From IMG/VR virus record IMGVR_UViG_3300036398_002300, positions 1 through 38,707 of that record: a DNA stretch of 38,707 nucleotides; one strand, given 5' to 3'. The position numbers were made by a program, and so were the translations under genes. Below are positions 1 through 8,734 of the stretch, one piece after another (the stretch's first letter is position 1; each line of letters begins with the position of its first letter). The notes under the pieces were generated by a model that was not told the origin of the DNA, ran no database searches, and worked only from the letters and a program-made list of their open reading frames with translations. Source of the DNA: a virus.

Positions 1-71
1 CTCACATTCGGTGAGGCACCTAGCTTAATGAAGCGCTCTGCTAGCTCTTCTAATACTTCTTCTCTGTTCAC
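1..71 (-). CDS. Unknown protein, N-terminal part only (runs off left edge)
   Basis: An open frame starts at a GTG that overlaps the TGA of the preceding gene (GTGA overlap) and reads about 23 residues, MNREEVLEELAERFIKLG..., before the window ends. The overlap and the helical, Glu-rich start are typical of translationally coupled phage genes. No family can be recognised from this much. The start is inferred from the overlap. Confidence 0.45.
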   Translation of the reverse strand, partial: MNREEVLEELAERFIKLGASPNV

Positions 72-214
72 TGCACGTCTACGGGCTGAACCAGACGGTC
101 CATCCGCTCCTGTTCGGCCTTCTCCAAAGCCTCTTCCGTTGGCCACAAGCCGTTGGTCAGGGCTTCAAAGATACCCTTCGGTGTTGATTCGATCCAGTTA
201 CGATTGTTTTCCAT
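68..214 (-). CDS. Small unknown protein, 48 aa
   Basis: An ATG at 214 is preceded by AGAGGT at good spacing. The frame runs 48 codons (MENNRNWIESTPKGIFEAL...) to a TGA that overlaps the next gene's GTG. The product is acidic and helical (LWPTEEALEKAEQERMDRL) with no membrane segment or known motif. It lies downstream of nrdB on the same strand, so it probably shares a transcript with the reductase genes. The function is unknown. The call rests on the Shine-Dalgarno sequence, the overlap and the absence of a competing gene. Confidence 0.5.
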   Translation of the reverse strand: MENNRNWIESTPKGIFEALTNGLWPTEEALEKAEQERMDRLVQPVDVQ

Positions 215-268
215 GGTAGAACCTCTGTGGTCTGGTAGTGTGCTATTGAAGCCGCGGTATTGAGTGTG

Positions 269-1219
269 TTACTCAGGCCACGTGTCGTCAACGTTCGCTT
301 TTGCGTAGTCTGTTGCCCTGCCCTCAAAAAAGTTTACATGTTCCTTAGCAGAAAGCATAGCAGACAACCACGGCAGCGGGTTACTCGTCAAGCGGTACTC
401 CGGCTCAAGGCCGAGGTCGGCCAATCGGTTGTCTGCTGTCCACCGGATGTACTGCTTCACATCTTCGGGCTGTAGACCACGAACAGCACCAAGCTCGAAG
501 CACGTATCGATGAAGGCGTCTTCCATCTCCACGATTTGCACACAGGCAGCCCGTATCTCTGCCTTCAAGCGTGGTGTGTTGACGTCCGGGTGCTCTGCCA
601 GAAACTGGCGGAACAGTCGTGAGATGTACTGCGAGTGCATCGTCTCGTCGCGAATACTCCAGTTGATAATCTGGCCAAGCCCCTTGAGCTTACCCTGCCT
701 CGGGAAGTTCATGAGGATCGCGAAGCTGGCGAACAGCGCGGTTCCTTCCATGAAGCCACCGAACACGGCCAGAGTCTTGGCAACGTCATGCGGCGTGTGA
801 TTGTTGAACCCATGCAAGTACTCGTACTTGCGGCGCATGGCTTCATAACCGAGGAAGGCACCATACTCGGACTGCGGCAGCCCAAGCGTGTCGATCAGGT
901 GCGAGTAGGCGTGAACGTGGATTGCTTCGGTATTGGCGAAGCTGGCCAGCATCATGGCTACTTCGGGCACCGGGAACATCGGCATCAGGCGCACTTGGTA
1001 GTTGTTCTGGACCTCGATGTCGCCCTGAACGAAGAAGCGAAGCACCTGATTGATCAGGTGGCGTTCTTCTTCGGTCAGCTTGGTCCGGTAGTCTGACACG
1101 TCGTCAGACATGGGGACTTCAGTGGCAAGCCAGTGGGCTTGGTTCTGCTTCAGGTAGCCTTCGTAGGCCCAGTCGTACTCAAAGGGACGGTACACAGAAC
1201 GAGGAACGAGAAGTGGCAT
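269..1219 (-). CDS. nrdB: Ribonucleoside-diphosphate reductase, beta subunit (class I, R2)
   Basis: This is the radical-generating small subunit of class I ribonucleotide reductase, which makes dNTPs with the alpha subunit. Visible iron-ligand candidates are D67, E98 and H101 (motif TEAIHVHAY), E159 (FMEGTALF), and E192 and H195 (RDETMHSQY). The radical tyrosine is kept at Y105, four residues after H101 as in E. coli R2, so this looks like an ordinary tyrosyl-radical (class Ia/b-like) enzyme rather than the Phe-substituted class Ic. At 316 residues it is somewhat shorter than E. coli R2. It lies 12 bases downstream of nrdA, so the two are very probably co-transcribed and made together. Confidence 0.96.
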   Translation of the reverse strand: MPLLVPRSVYRPFEYDWAYEGYLKQNQAHWLATEVPMSDDVSDYRTKLTEEERHLINQVLRFFVQGDIEVQNNYQVRLMPMFPVPEVAMMLASFANTEAIHVHAYSHLIDTLGLPQSEYGAFLGYEAMRRKYEYLHGFNNHTPHDVAKTLAVFGGFMEGTALFASFAILMNFPRQGKLKGLGQIINWSIRDETMHSQYISRLFRQFLAEHPDVNTPRLKAEIRAACVQIVEMEDAFIDTCFELGAVRGLQPEDVKQYIRWTADNRLADLGLEPEYRLTSNPLPWLSAMLSAKEHVNFFEGRATDYAKANVDDTWPE

Positions 1220-1231
1220 GGTAGCCTCCAG

Positions 1232-3262
1232 TTACTGGCAAACGGTGCATTCTTGACCGGAAATAGTGTCCATGATCTGCTGAACCTTGGCGTGAGCCGA
1301 AGTGTTCGCAGCCTTCAGCACGGACTCAGAGCGACAGTAGTACAGGGACTTCACACCGAGTTCCCAAGCCATGAAGTGAACGTCATGCAGATACGAAGCA
1401 CTCAGGTTACCTGATGAACCCGGTGCGAAGAACAAGTTCAACGACTGTGACTGCGAGATGTATGGCTGACGGTCAGCAGCCTGCTGCACAAGCTCGCGCT
1501 GGTTGAGTTCATACGCTGTCTTGAACGCCTTGCGGTCGTCGTCGTCCATCCAGTCAAGGTGCTGAACAGAACCAGAGGACTCCGTGATTGACTGCCACGT
1601 GGCTTCGGTGTTGTGGCTGCTGTACTTGTCGGCAAGAAGCTTCTCAAGAGACGGATTGCGGACGATGTACTTACCGGACAGGGTTTCCTGCCGGAACACG
1701 TTACCCGCAGGCGGCTCGATGCTTGGTGAGGCACCAGCAATGATGCCGATGGTCGCCGTCGGTGCGATGGCCTGACGGTTCACGTTACGGAACGGACCAC
1801 CGTCTGGTGCAGCACCGCGCTCTTTGGCCAGACGCAGAGAAGCGTCGTCGGACCACTGGCCGAACTCCTTGAAGCGCATCTTGTTGTGGGCGCGAGCTTC
1901 TATGCTCTCGAATGGAATCGTCCGTTGTTGGAGATAGTCGAACCAGCCCATGGCTCCAAGGCCAATGTCTCTGCCGTTCTTGGCAGCGATGACGGCCTTC
2001 TCGTAGCCAGCACCGGCGTGGTGGATGAAGTGCTCCAGCACGTTGTCGAGGCCACGGACCATCAGGTAGTGAAGCTCCGGCCCGTAGCTCTTCCACTCGT
2101 CGTACTTGGCGAAGTTGATGGAGCCGAGGCAGCAGATAGCCGTGCGGCCACCGTTCTCCGCCCTACCGGGCGACGTGGGCAGCGTAATTTCGATGCACAA
2201 GTTTGAAGTTTTTACTTCAAGGTTCTTGTCTTTGTAAGCCTGCGGCTGGGTCTTATTTACCGTGTCGATGAACAGCATGTACGGCTCACCGGTCATGACT
2301 CTGGTCATGACGATGCGCTTCCACAGGCCATAGGCGTCAACAGTACGAACCACGTTCTTGTGGTGTGGATCGATCAGGTCCCAAGGCTTGCGGTCCTTGA
2401 CTGCTGCCATGAAGGCGTCGGACAAGCAGATGCCGTGGTGTACGTTCTGGCAGCGGCGTTCCTCAGCGCCCTCTGGGCGGCGCATATCCACGAAGTCTTC
2501 AATGTCCGGGTGCGAAACATCGATGTACGCAGCAGCCGCGCCGCGGCGAGCACCGGCTTGGTGCACGGCAAGCGTAGCAGAGTCGAAGACCTTCAGGAAC
2601 GGCAAGGGACCGGAGGACTTGCCACCGCGGGAGAGCTTGGAGCCTTGGCCCCGAAGCTTGCCCCAGTAGGTACCGATGCCGCCTCCGCCTTGGGCCAACA
2701 CGGCGTTCTCTTCGTAGGTACCGAAGATGTCTCTGATGCTGTCGTCGCTCTCGTTGAGGAAGCACGAGATCAAGTGCCCGCGGTTCGTTCCGGCGTTCGT
2801 CAGGATCGGCGTAGCGAACAGCGCATGAAGCTGGGAGAGAACGTCGTACAGCTTCTGGGCGTAGATGGCTATGTCGTCAAAATCCTCGTGCGGCAGCTTA
2901 GAGACTTCCAAGGAGGTCTTCTCGGCACAAGCAACACCAGTTGCAACGCGAGCGAAGAAGTCCTGTGGCGTCTCACAGATGACACCTTCAGCGTCACGAA
3001 GGAAGTAGCGGTCGCGCAGCGTGTCCAGAGCGAAAAATGTCAGCAGGTTATCGCGAGAGTGGTCGAGCGTAATGCTCTGCTGAACGGCCCTGCTCGTTGC
3101 GTACTGAGGTGAAGACCACGAGTTCTTGACTCCTACTGTCTGCTTGATGATGGCAATCAGCGCCTGCTGCGCTCCTGTGAAGTCCAGCTTGTTGAGGGCA
3201 CCGACCAACTGTGCGTCAAAAGAAACACGTGACGGCTGTGCGTTGCCAGAAATATCGAGCAT
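1232..3262 (-). CDS. nrdA: Ribonucleoside-diphosphate reductase, alpha subunit (class I, R1)
   Basis: This is the catalytic subunit that reduces ribonucleotides. Visible motifs are redox Cys C167 (LISCFLN), the active-site run N354-L-C356-I-E358, the second redox Cys near C377 (AICCLG), PTATIGIIAGASPSIEPP, a YY pair of the radical-transfer path (KSLYYCRSE), and a C-terminal redox tail CTVCQ (C672, C675). The start is the ATG at 3262, because AGAGGA lies 7 bases before it; an in-frame ATG seven codons upstream lacks such a site. At 676 residues it is shorter than E. coli NrdA, and no clear N-terminal ATP-cone is visible, so allosteric activity control may be absent. It is followed directly by nrdB. 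Confidence 0.96.
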   Translation of the reverse strand: MLDISGNAQPSRVSFDAQLVGALNKLDFTGAQQALIAIIKQTVGVKNSWSSPQYATSRAVQQSITLDHSRDNLLTFFALDTLRDRYFLRDAEGVICETPQDFFARVATGVACAEKTSLEVSKLPHEDFDDIAIYAQKLYDVLSQLHALFATPILTNAGTNRGHLISCFLNESDDSIRDIFGTYEENAVLAQGGGGIGTYWGKLRGQGSKLSRGGKSSGPLPFLKVFDSATLAVHQAGARRGAAAAYIDVSHPDIEDFVDMRRPEGAEERRCQNVHHGICLSDAFMAAVKDRKPWDLIDPHHKNVVRTVDAYGLWKRIVMTRVMTGEPYMLFIDTVNKTQPQAYKDKNLEVKTSNLCIEITLPTSPGRAENGGRTAICCLGSINFAKYDEWKSYGPELHYLMVRGLDNVLEHFIHHAGAGYEKAVIAAKNGRDIGLGAMGWFDYLQQRTIPFESIEARAHNKMRFKEFGQWSDDASLRLAKERGAAPDGGPFRNVNRQAIAPTATIGIIAGASPSIEPPAGNVFRQETLSGKYIVRNPSLEKLLADKYSSHNTEATWQSITESSGSVQHLDWMDDDDRKAFKTAYELNQRELVQQAADRQPYISQSQSLNLFFAPGSSGNLSASYLHDVHFMAWELGVKSLYYCRSESVLKAANTSAHAKVQQIMDTISGQECTVCQ

Positions 3263-3331
3263 AAAAGTGTCCTCTAACCGCACGGATAAATGCGTGGGTT
3301 ATAAAGAGTGGGCTAGGGCGATTCTTTGAGG

Positions 3332-4291
3332 CTACTTCTTGGAGCGGGCCGACTTGGCCTTAACCTTCTTATCCGTAGCTTCCGATACCGGTACTTCAAT
3401 AATCTTCACTAAAGGCTGCGGTTCTTTGCTGTCCTCACCAGAAACCTCAACCAAGAACGTGCATGTCTGATGAGGAGGAAGAACCGATATAAAGTAGAGG
3501 AAATCTCCACCATAAGCCTTGATTCCGAACTTGGCCAGTGTGTGGCTGGCTTTGAGGTCCGGGTCAGACGTCCTGCACAAGTCGCGGTACGCACTTGCCA
3601 TCGCCTCTCCCGTCGGAGAATCGGCGAAGTCCAATGCCTGCTTCCACATCTCCTTGGTGTGGGCAGGTAGCTTTTTTGTAATGTCTTTGGTAACCTGTGC
3701 TCGACTGATGATACGGAAAAGGTACTTTACGTAAACGTCTAGCATGGCTGTAAAGGAAGGCTCTTCACTTCCAAGCATTCTTTTCAGGTCTGCCAGCATT
3801 CGCTGGGCACCAGACTCGGGGATGGCCTCTGGCACAGGCAACCGACTGGTGGTTTCCAAGACCGAGGGCTTCCGTGGCCCCAGAGCCTTGGTAATATGGG
3901 ACAACAGCACGTTACCGGAGGGGAAGTTGGTTGGCTTGTTCACCACCTCCATCACCTCAGACGGAGACAGATACCTCGGGTATCCTTGATTCTCTACGTC
4001 TACAATCTGAACCGACTGTAGGTAGTTCCGCAGGTTATCAAGGTTCTGCATGTCATCGAAAACAAGGATGCTATTGAACTTGTCTTTGTTCTGTAGCACG
4101 TCATTCAGGTATGAGGCACCGAACAAGAACAGCACGTTCTTACGGTTGTCTGGCTTCTTATTAAGAAGAAACTGCTTATACTTGGCCAATGTCCTTGGCG
4201 TGTTTGCATAGACAACGGGACGCCATCGGGCAATATCGATCATGGCCATGGTCGCTATTGGATTCATGACCGCAAACGCTGATATTGTCAT
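3332..4291 (-). CDS. Unknown protein, 319 aa
   Basis: The ATG is preceded by GGAG at 5 bases. The gene starts 10 bases after the stop of the upstream gene, so the two are probably read from one transcript. The protein has a hydrophobic N-terminal stretch (FAVMNPIATMAMIDIARW), a segment SILVFDDMQNLDNL that could be a beta strand plus acidic turn, and a Lys/Ser-rich basic tail (KKVKAKSARSKK). There is no Walker A motif, so an ATPase is unlikely despite the LVFDD string. It lies immediately upstream of nrdA. The reading frame is well supported. The function is not recognised. Confidence 0.75.
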   Translation of the reverse strand: MTISAFAVMNPIATMAMIDIARWRPVVYANTPRTLAKYKQFLLNKKPDNRKNVLFLFGASYLNDVLQNKDKFNSILVFDDMQNLDNLRNYLQSVQIVDVENQGYPRYLSPSEVMEVVNKPTNFPSGNVLLSHITKALGPRKPSVLETTSRLPVPEAIPESGAQRMLADLKRMLGSEEPSFTAMLDVYVKYLFRIISRAQVTKDITKKLPAHTKEMWKQALDFADSPTGEAMASAYRDLCRTSDPDLKASHTLAKFGIKAYGGDFLYFISVLPPHQTCTFLVEVSGEDSKEPQPLVKIIEVPVSEATDKKVKAKSARSKK

Positions 4292-4301
4292 CGAAACTCC
4301 G

Positions 4302-4967
4302 TCAGGACATTTTTGTTGTCGCTAGACCGATTAGCTGCGTAGTGAATAGGGCACGGAGCTTATCATCGTCTAGCGAAAACGCCAAGCCCTCACGTTGAGA
4401 CTTCAGGCTGACGCTGCGCGTTATGAGTAGTCTGGTTGGACGCCTGTAGCCGTTGGCCAGTATCTCTTCTGCCCGACGTCCTTCTTTCAGGAGTGAACTG
4501 TTTTCAAGCGATAAAATGCAGTCATTGAAGATAGCGTCTTCACCAAAGACAGCAGTTGCCAGCTTCTTGCTGGCACGTTTGATACCCCTGTTCCTGAGAA
4601 CGAGAAGCCGCCACCACCATTCCAGCGGGCCATCAACGTCCTGCATCTCTCTTCTGTACATCGAAGCCCAGAACGTACTGTGGGCCGAATGGTGTGCCGT
4701 GAGCCTGATAGGCATGGACCGGCGCTCTTGGGCGTCCTCTGCCAGACCCATGGCGTCACAGAACTGATTCCACCCGACCTGAATGCCTGCCTTCGGCGGC
4801 AGGGTGACTTGGGTATCCGGGTGGCCACCTTCTTCCGGTCTGGATAGACCGAACTCGGCGGCTTCAAGGTCAGGGATGCCAGTCCACCGGAGCCATAGCT
4901 GCGTCAGCGCTGGGTGTGAGCGCTGCATGGCCCCGATGATTGCTAGCTGTGCCCCAGAACTTTTCAT
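4302..4967 (-). CDS. Unknown protein, 221 aa
   Basis: The ATG at 4967 has AGGAG directly upstream with short spacing. The product contains a Trp-rich central segment (GPLEWWWRLLVLRNRG) and several His residues (LTAHHSAHSTFW), followed by a basic helix, with no membrane segment. It is followed after 10 bases by another unknown gene and preceded by the pentapeptide gene on the same strand. I do not recognise a family. It could be an accessory protein of the same operon as nrdAB. Confidence 0.72.
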   Translation of the reverse strand: MKSSGAQLAIIGAMQRSHPALTQLWLRWTGIPDLEAAEFGLSRPEEGGHPDTQVTLPPKAGIQVGWNQFCDAMGLAEDAQERRSMPIRLTAHHSAHSTFWASMYRREMQDVDGPLEWWWRLLVLRNRGIKRASKKLATAVFGEDAIFNDCILSLENSSLLKEGRRAEEILANGYRRPTRLLITRSVSLKSQREGLAFSLDDDKLRALFTTQLIGLATTKMS

Positions 4968-4999
4968 CGCTCCTGCTTATCGCGGAAGCGATCTCGACG

Positions 5000-6472
5000 T
5001 CAAGCTGAAGGCGGAGGCGTGAAGTCGATGGGCCAAATGGTTTTGACGTTGTACTTTATGCCTTCGAGGTAAGCGTCTTCTAGGTTCGCGTCTTCTAGGT
5101 TCGCGCCTTCTAGGTTAGCTTCATAGAGGCCCGCGCCTTCTAGGTTCGCGCCTTTAAGGTCAGCGCCTTTAAGGTCAGCGCCTTTAAGGTTCGCGCCTTT
5201 AAGGTTCGCGCCTTCGAGGTTCACCCTGTTGAGGTACGCGTCTTTGAGAAACGCGCCTTCAAGGTTCGCGCCTCTGATGTTCGCGTCTTCGAGGTTCGCG
5301 CCTTCGAGGTACGCCTTGCTGAGGTACGAGCCTTCGAGGTTCGCCTTGTTGAGGTACGAGCCTCCGAGGTCCGCGTATGTGAGGTCCGTGCCTTCGAGGT
5401 TCGCGCCTTCGAGGTTCACCCTGTTGAGGTTCACCCTGTTGGCGTTTGCGTTTGTTAGGTCCGCGTTTGTGAGGTTCGCGCCTGCGAGGTCAGCGCCTCT
5501 GAGGTCCGCACCTGTGAGGTCCGCACCTGTGAGGTTCACGCCTCTGAGGTTCACGCCTGAGAGGTTCGCGCCCATCCTGATGGCCGCTGTCAAATCAATA
5601 TCTTTAAGTGGCTTACCAGCCAACAGCAGTCCTTTTATGTCATGTGGAAACTTATTCTCCACAAACTCAATAAGATACTTTTTCTGACTGGCACTAGGGT
5701 CTCGATTGCGGGGTCCGAACATCTGATTGAATGACTTATTTTTTGGTTTGTACTCCATAGTTATGTCTTTTTCAGGGTCACCATCTGGGCTACGAAGTGA
5801 GTAGATTACAGACGTACCGGCTTTAACGCTATCGCAGTAGTCACCAACACAGTGCTTCATTCGACCGCCCTCGTGCTTGAGAGCTTCGTCTGTCTTTAAC
5901 TGAACTATCTTAAAACCATCAGGAAAACGGTACACAACCGGATTTGCATCTGACTCTTCAGTGCCCTTCTTCGCTGCTCTTGGAACGTGGTCTTCGGCCT
6001 TAGCCAAAGCTTCTTCAATCGAAACCTTGCCGATATCAGTACGAGTCTCTTTGGCCCAGATGGCGATGGCCCGAAATCCGCGAATAAGGTCGTCCTGTAC
6101 CTTCTTCGACAGCCCGCCTGACTTCATCAGCGCAGTCAACTTGGTGCCAAGCCACGGGATGTATGCGTCGACTTCTGACGACTTGGCCAAGTCCTCCTTG
6201 AGGAGGTCGACGACTTCGGTTGGTGAGTACGACTGCACGGAATCGTAGTCCAAAGCCCCATCTGGTGAGATGGAAACCTCGAACATTGAGCCGTTCTTCC
6301 TGACCTTGCGCTCAAGACCGATGGCGTTGAACACAATCCAGACCAGTAAGTCCTGAAGCAACGGGTCCAGCTTGGCCAACGTAGCCTTCAGCCGCGTCTC
6401 CGTAGTGGCCGACAACACTGAAGCCGCATTCAGCAAAGTCTTTGCAATGATCTTACGAGTCTGATGGTCCAT
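5000..6472 (-). CDS. PcfJ-like domain fused to pentapeptide-repeat protein
   Basis: This two-part protein has about 490 residues. Residues 180-275 carry the signature of PcfJ-like proteins: an EGG...KHCVGDYCDSVKAGTSVIYSLR core, then a TMEY strand and a Gln-Met-Phe-Gly region. Residues about 300-480 are near-perfect pentapeptide repeats, A(D/N)LxG and relatives, expected to fold as a right-handed four-sided beta helix. PcfJ was named from a conjugative plasmid and its molecular role is not established; pentapeptide helices often mimic DNA or form binding scaffolds. The start is the ATG at 6472, with GGTGA 5 bases before it; a GTG three codons upstream overlaps the previous gene and is the alternative. 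The role in the phage is unknown, perhaps host-protein binding. Confidence 0.8.
   Translation of the reverse strand: MDHQTRKIIAKTLLNAASVLSATTETRLKATLAKLDPLLQDLLVWIVFNAIGLERKVRKNGSMFEVSISPDGALDYDSVQSYSPTEVVDLLKEDLAKSSEVDAYIPWLGTKLTALMKSGGLSKKVQDDLIRGFRAIAIWAKETRTDIGKVSIEEALAKAEDHVPRAAKKGTEESDANPVVYRFPDGFKIVQLKTDEALKHEGGRMKHCVGDYCDSVKAGTSVIYSLRSPDGDPEKDITMEYKPKNKSFNQMFGPRNRDPSASQKKYLIEFVENKFPHDIKGLLLAGKPLKDIDLTAAIRMGANLSGVNLRGVNLTGADLTGADLRGADLAGANLTNADLTNANANRVNLNRVNLEGANLEGTDLTYADLGGSYLNKANLEGSYLSKAYLEGANLEDANIRGANLEGAFLKDAYLNRVNLEGANLKGANLKGADLKGADLKGANLEGAGLYEANLEGANLEDANLEDAYLEGIKYNVKTIWPIDFTPPPSA
5058..5580 (-). repeat. 15-bp tandem DNA repeats coding for pentapeptides
   Basis: The DNA of the pentapeptide domain is a degenerate 15-bp tandem array. 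On the plus strand the unit reads close to TTCGAGGTTCGCGCC and is repeated about 35 times with small variation. Runs of near-identical units (for example 5150-5200) suggest recent unit copying. The array is fully in frame, so unit gain or loss would change only helix length. Confidence 0.85.
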
Positions 6473-6473
6473 G

Positions 6474-7619
6474 TCAGTCACCGAGGAAGCGGAAGCCTTT
6501 GAGAAACACGCCGTTCAGTTGGCCACCGGGCGGAACCACGATCCTGATACCCATGGTTGCTGGCTTTGGACCACTGACGATCTCAAAAACACCAGCCGGT
6601 GATGCACCCAACCCAGAGACCGGACCAGCTACGGCCAGTGGCGTAACTGGAAGCACTTCACCATTTTCGGCAGTCACAACCGAAGACGGCAGCATCTGGC
6701 TACCGGTCGTGAAGCTGTTCTTCAAGTCAGCATTGAACTGGTTCGTAGCAGTGAAGATAGTATTTATTGTCGTTACTTCGCGGATACCAGTCGATGAATC
6801 GAACAGCGTGACCCGGTCATTAGCAGCGAAACCAGAGATGTCATTCACAGACACCAAAGCGGCAACCCCGGCTGCTGCCGGTGCCGTAACCGTACGGACC
6901 ACGGAGTTGAAGCCAATCGACGACGACGGAGGAAGGTCAGCGTAGACCTCTACCCGACGCGCCCAAGGCAGCCGTGGAATAGGTAAAGTGAAACTGACAG
7001 TTTGTGTGTTGAAGGACGCCGTGTTGAGGAACAGCACGCCTTGGTGCTGCGGTCCTTGTGAAGCGGACTGCCTTCGCTGAACGATGTTCGGACCAGCGAC
7101 GTAGTCACAGAACTCAAATGGAGCTTGGACCCAACCGGACTCGGCCAGTGTGTAGTCCAGCAGGTCGTCTGCTTTCACGCGAAGCGGCACAGAGAACATG
7201 CCGGGTGTCAAAGCAGCAGAACCCGGATGCCGAACAATCAGCAGCGTCAGCGAGTTGGCAGACGGCCAGCCCTGCGTCGGGATGGGACCAACAGGTGCCA
7301 CACGAAGCGTGTAGCTGACAGATGAGCCGCCGATGGCTTGGATGTCTGAGTGGTCTGCCGTCAAGACATAGGTAGTCGGCGCAGCCGGTGGCCATAACGC
7401 CGGTAGTTGGATTTCAGTGACGTCAGTTGACTCAACAACAAGCACACCGTTCGGCAGCAGGAACGAACCAGCAGTCAGCTTGAAGATAGCTGACACGTCA
7501 CTGATGATGACAGGCTCCATGCCGTCATAGACGCCAGCAGCCAGCAGCCGTGAAGCGAGAGTTTTTGTACGACCCTGCGTGAGGGTATCGCCAAAGTTGT
7601 AGATTCTTTGTTGAGCCAT
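6474..7619 (-). CDS. Probable virion structural protein, 381 aa
   Basis: The ATG follows AGGG and lies just after the upstream stop (TGATAAATG). The protein is rich in Thr, Ser, Val, Pro and Gly with alternating hydrophobic residues, typical of beta-sandwich virion proteins. It opens MAQQRIYNFGDTLTQGRTKT and includes a strand-rich core and a C-terminal GGQLNGVFLKGFRFLG. No enzyme motif, coiled coil or signal peptide is visible. Composition suggests a tail, fibre or decoration protein exposed on the particle, but it sits away from the head genes. The exact role is unassigned. Confidence 0.65.
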   Translation of the reverse strand: MAQQRIYNFGDTLTQGRTKTLASRLLAAGVYDGMEPVIISDVSAIFKLTAGSFLLPNGVLVVESTDVTEIQLPALWPPAAPTTYVLTADHSDIQAIGGSSVSYTLRVAPVGPIPTQGWPSANSLTLLIVRHPGSAALTPGMFSVPLRVKADDLLDYTLAESGWVQAPFEFCDYVAGPNIVQRRQSASQGPQHQGVLFLNTASFNTQTVSFTLPIPRLPWARRVEVYADLPPSSSIGFNSVVRTVTAPAAAGVAALVSVNDISGFAANDRVTLFDSSTGIREVTTINTIFTATNQFNADLKNSFTTGSQMLPSSVVTAENGEVLPVTPLAVAGPVSGLGASPAGVFEIVSGPKPATMGIRIVVPPGGQLNGVFLKGFRFLGD

Positions 7620-7622
7620 TTA

Positions 7623-8069
7623 TCAGCCCTTTACCTTTAGCAAAACGTCTCGCAGCCTGTTGGCTACGTCTTGGAGTTCATCGGTCAGGTCTGCCGCTTC
7701 CGAAGCGGAAAGGCGAGAGCCTTGCTGGTCGCGGAGCGCAGCGACGGTCTGCCCACCAAGAGCGGCTACCTGCGACAGAGCGCTGACCAGACTCTGGTCA
7801 CTGGCACTGAGTTTGGTGTCCCGGTTGCGGCGCTCTTTCTTTCTTCGGTTGTCGAGTATGCGCTCTACGTTGGAGAGAGCGTATATCGTTCCGGGGTCTA
7901 TGTAGCTAGAAGATACACGGCCCTTCAGCATGTTCTTGGCGATGTGGGTAACGAGGCCCCAGTCACGGTCACCGAAGTCTGCTTCCTTCTTCTTGCGCTG
8001 CTCGGAGACGATCTTCTTGGCCGCTTGCCAAGCAGCCTCGTCCTCCTCGTTCTTTATCCAAGCAGGCAT
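7623..8069 (-). CDS. Unknown phage protein with N-terminal AWIKNEEDEAAW motif, 148 aa
   Basis: The ATG at 8069 is chosen because GGAGG precedes it; the longer frame from 8117 has no comparable site. The N terminus (MPAWIKNEEDEAAWQAAK) has the W...E...W...AK pattern of small phage proteins of unknown role that often lie beside structural genes. The middle is strongly basic (NRRKKERRNRDTK) and the C-terminal 60 residues look helical, possibly coiled. It is the first gene of the leftward nrd-side run and lies just upstream of the structural-type gene that ends this operon's start. Confidence 0.7.
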   Translation of the reverse strand: MPAWIKNEEDEAAWQAAKKIVSEQRKKKEADFGDRDWGLVTHIAKNMLKGRVSSSYIDPGTIYALSNVERILDNRRKKERRNRDTKLSASDQSLVSALSQVAALGGQTVAALRDQQGSRLSASEAADLTDELQDVANRLRDVLLKVKG

Positions 8070-8151
8070 AGACCCTCCAACCGTACTCAAGGGTGCGCTT
8101 TGGCGAAACAACGACAAAGCGAGTCTCTAGCTCTTTTCTCGTAAAGACCGC

Positions 8152-8179
8152 TTGACATCGCTGCTCTTGCGTGTACTAT
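8152..8179 (+). promoter_or_regulatory. Sigma70-like promoter for the two plus-strand genes
   Basis: A TTGACA -35 box at 8152-8157 and a TACTAT -10 box at 8174-8179 are separated by 16 bases, 36 bases before the first gene's ATG. The flanking CGC before TTGAC recurs at two other promoters in this window (16954-16959 minus and 33311 plus). Confidence 0.7.
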
Positions 8180-8214
8180 AAGGATGGCAGTAAATATAAG
8201 TCTAGGAGACACCA

Positions 8215-8451
8215 ATGAATGCTATTTCTATTACTGTAGAAGAAGATGAAGTAAAGAAAGGTCATTGTAAAGTTGTATTTCGTGACAGCGAAGGCAAGTT
8301 GATCGGGGTTCCGCTTCGCGGTGTCGACAAGGCGACAGCCGAGGCAGCCAAGCAGAGCCTTGGCTTCGCCTTCGAGTACGGAGCCAAGCACGCGACCGAG
8401 GCGGTCTCTCGTCAGGTCAACCGACTCTGGTGGTCAGTGGAGTCAGTGTAG
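8215..8451 (+). CDS. Small unknown protein, 78 aa
   Basis: The ATG is preceded by TAGGAGA at good spacing and lies 36 bases after a strong promoter, so this is probably an early, well-expressed gene. The product begins with a short beta-like acidic stretch (ISITVEEDEVKKGHCKVVF), then DSEGKLIGVPL, then a helical C-terminal half. No domain is recognised. Being one of only two rightward genes within the leftward left third, it may be expressed at a different time from its neighbours. A role in host takeover would be a guess. Confidence 0.75.
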   Translation: MNAISITVEEDEVKKGHCKVVFRDSEGKLIGVPLRGVDKATAEAAKQSLGFAFEYGAKHATEAVSRQVNRLWWSVESV

Positions 8452-8464
8452 TGCACTCTAAGCA

Positions 8465-8734
8465 GTGGACGACATAGACCTGCTATCGAAGCGTGCTGCT
8501 GCCCTGCTGATGCAGTCAAAGAAGCATCAGATTTTCAAGGAAAAGAAAGAAGAGGCTGCCAAGCAATCTGAGGCAGCCTCTATCTATTTGAAGCTTGCTT
8601 CTCTATACGAGAATGACAAGACTCTGAGCGCTGAAGACCGTGACGTTGAAGTAGCAGAAAAGTATGAGGCAGCCGCTACTTGTCTCTCACGAGCTAAACG
8701 TCTTTGCAGGGATATAATACGCGGTAAAGAATGA
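8465..8734 (+). CDS. Small helical protein, 89 aa
   Basis: The frame starts at GTG 14 bases after the previous stop; no good Shine-Dalgarno sequence is visible, and an ATG sixteen codons in is the alternative start. The sequence is almost entirely helical and charged (KEKKEEAAKQSEAASIYLKLASLYEN) and resembles a single TPR-like or coiled helical hairpin. Its TGA is immediately followed by the stop of the oppositely transcribed gene, so the two converge with no spacer and no terminator between them. Confidence 0.6.
   Translation: MDDIDLLSKRAAALLMQSKKHQIFKEKKEEAAKQSEAASIYLKLASLYENDKTLSAEDRDVEVAEKYEAAATCLSRAKRLCRDIIRGKE

Noticed and set aside
3332-4291. ATPase or clamp-loader-like protein from the LVFDD string
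   Set aside because: No Walker A motif is present, so the DD string alone is not enough.
5058-5580. CRISPR-like array
   Set aside because: The repeats are 15-bp tandem units in frame within a coding gene, with no unique spacers.
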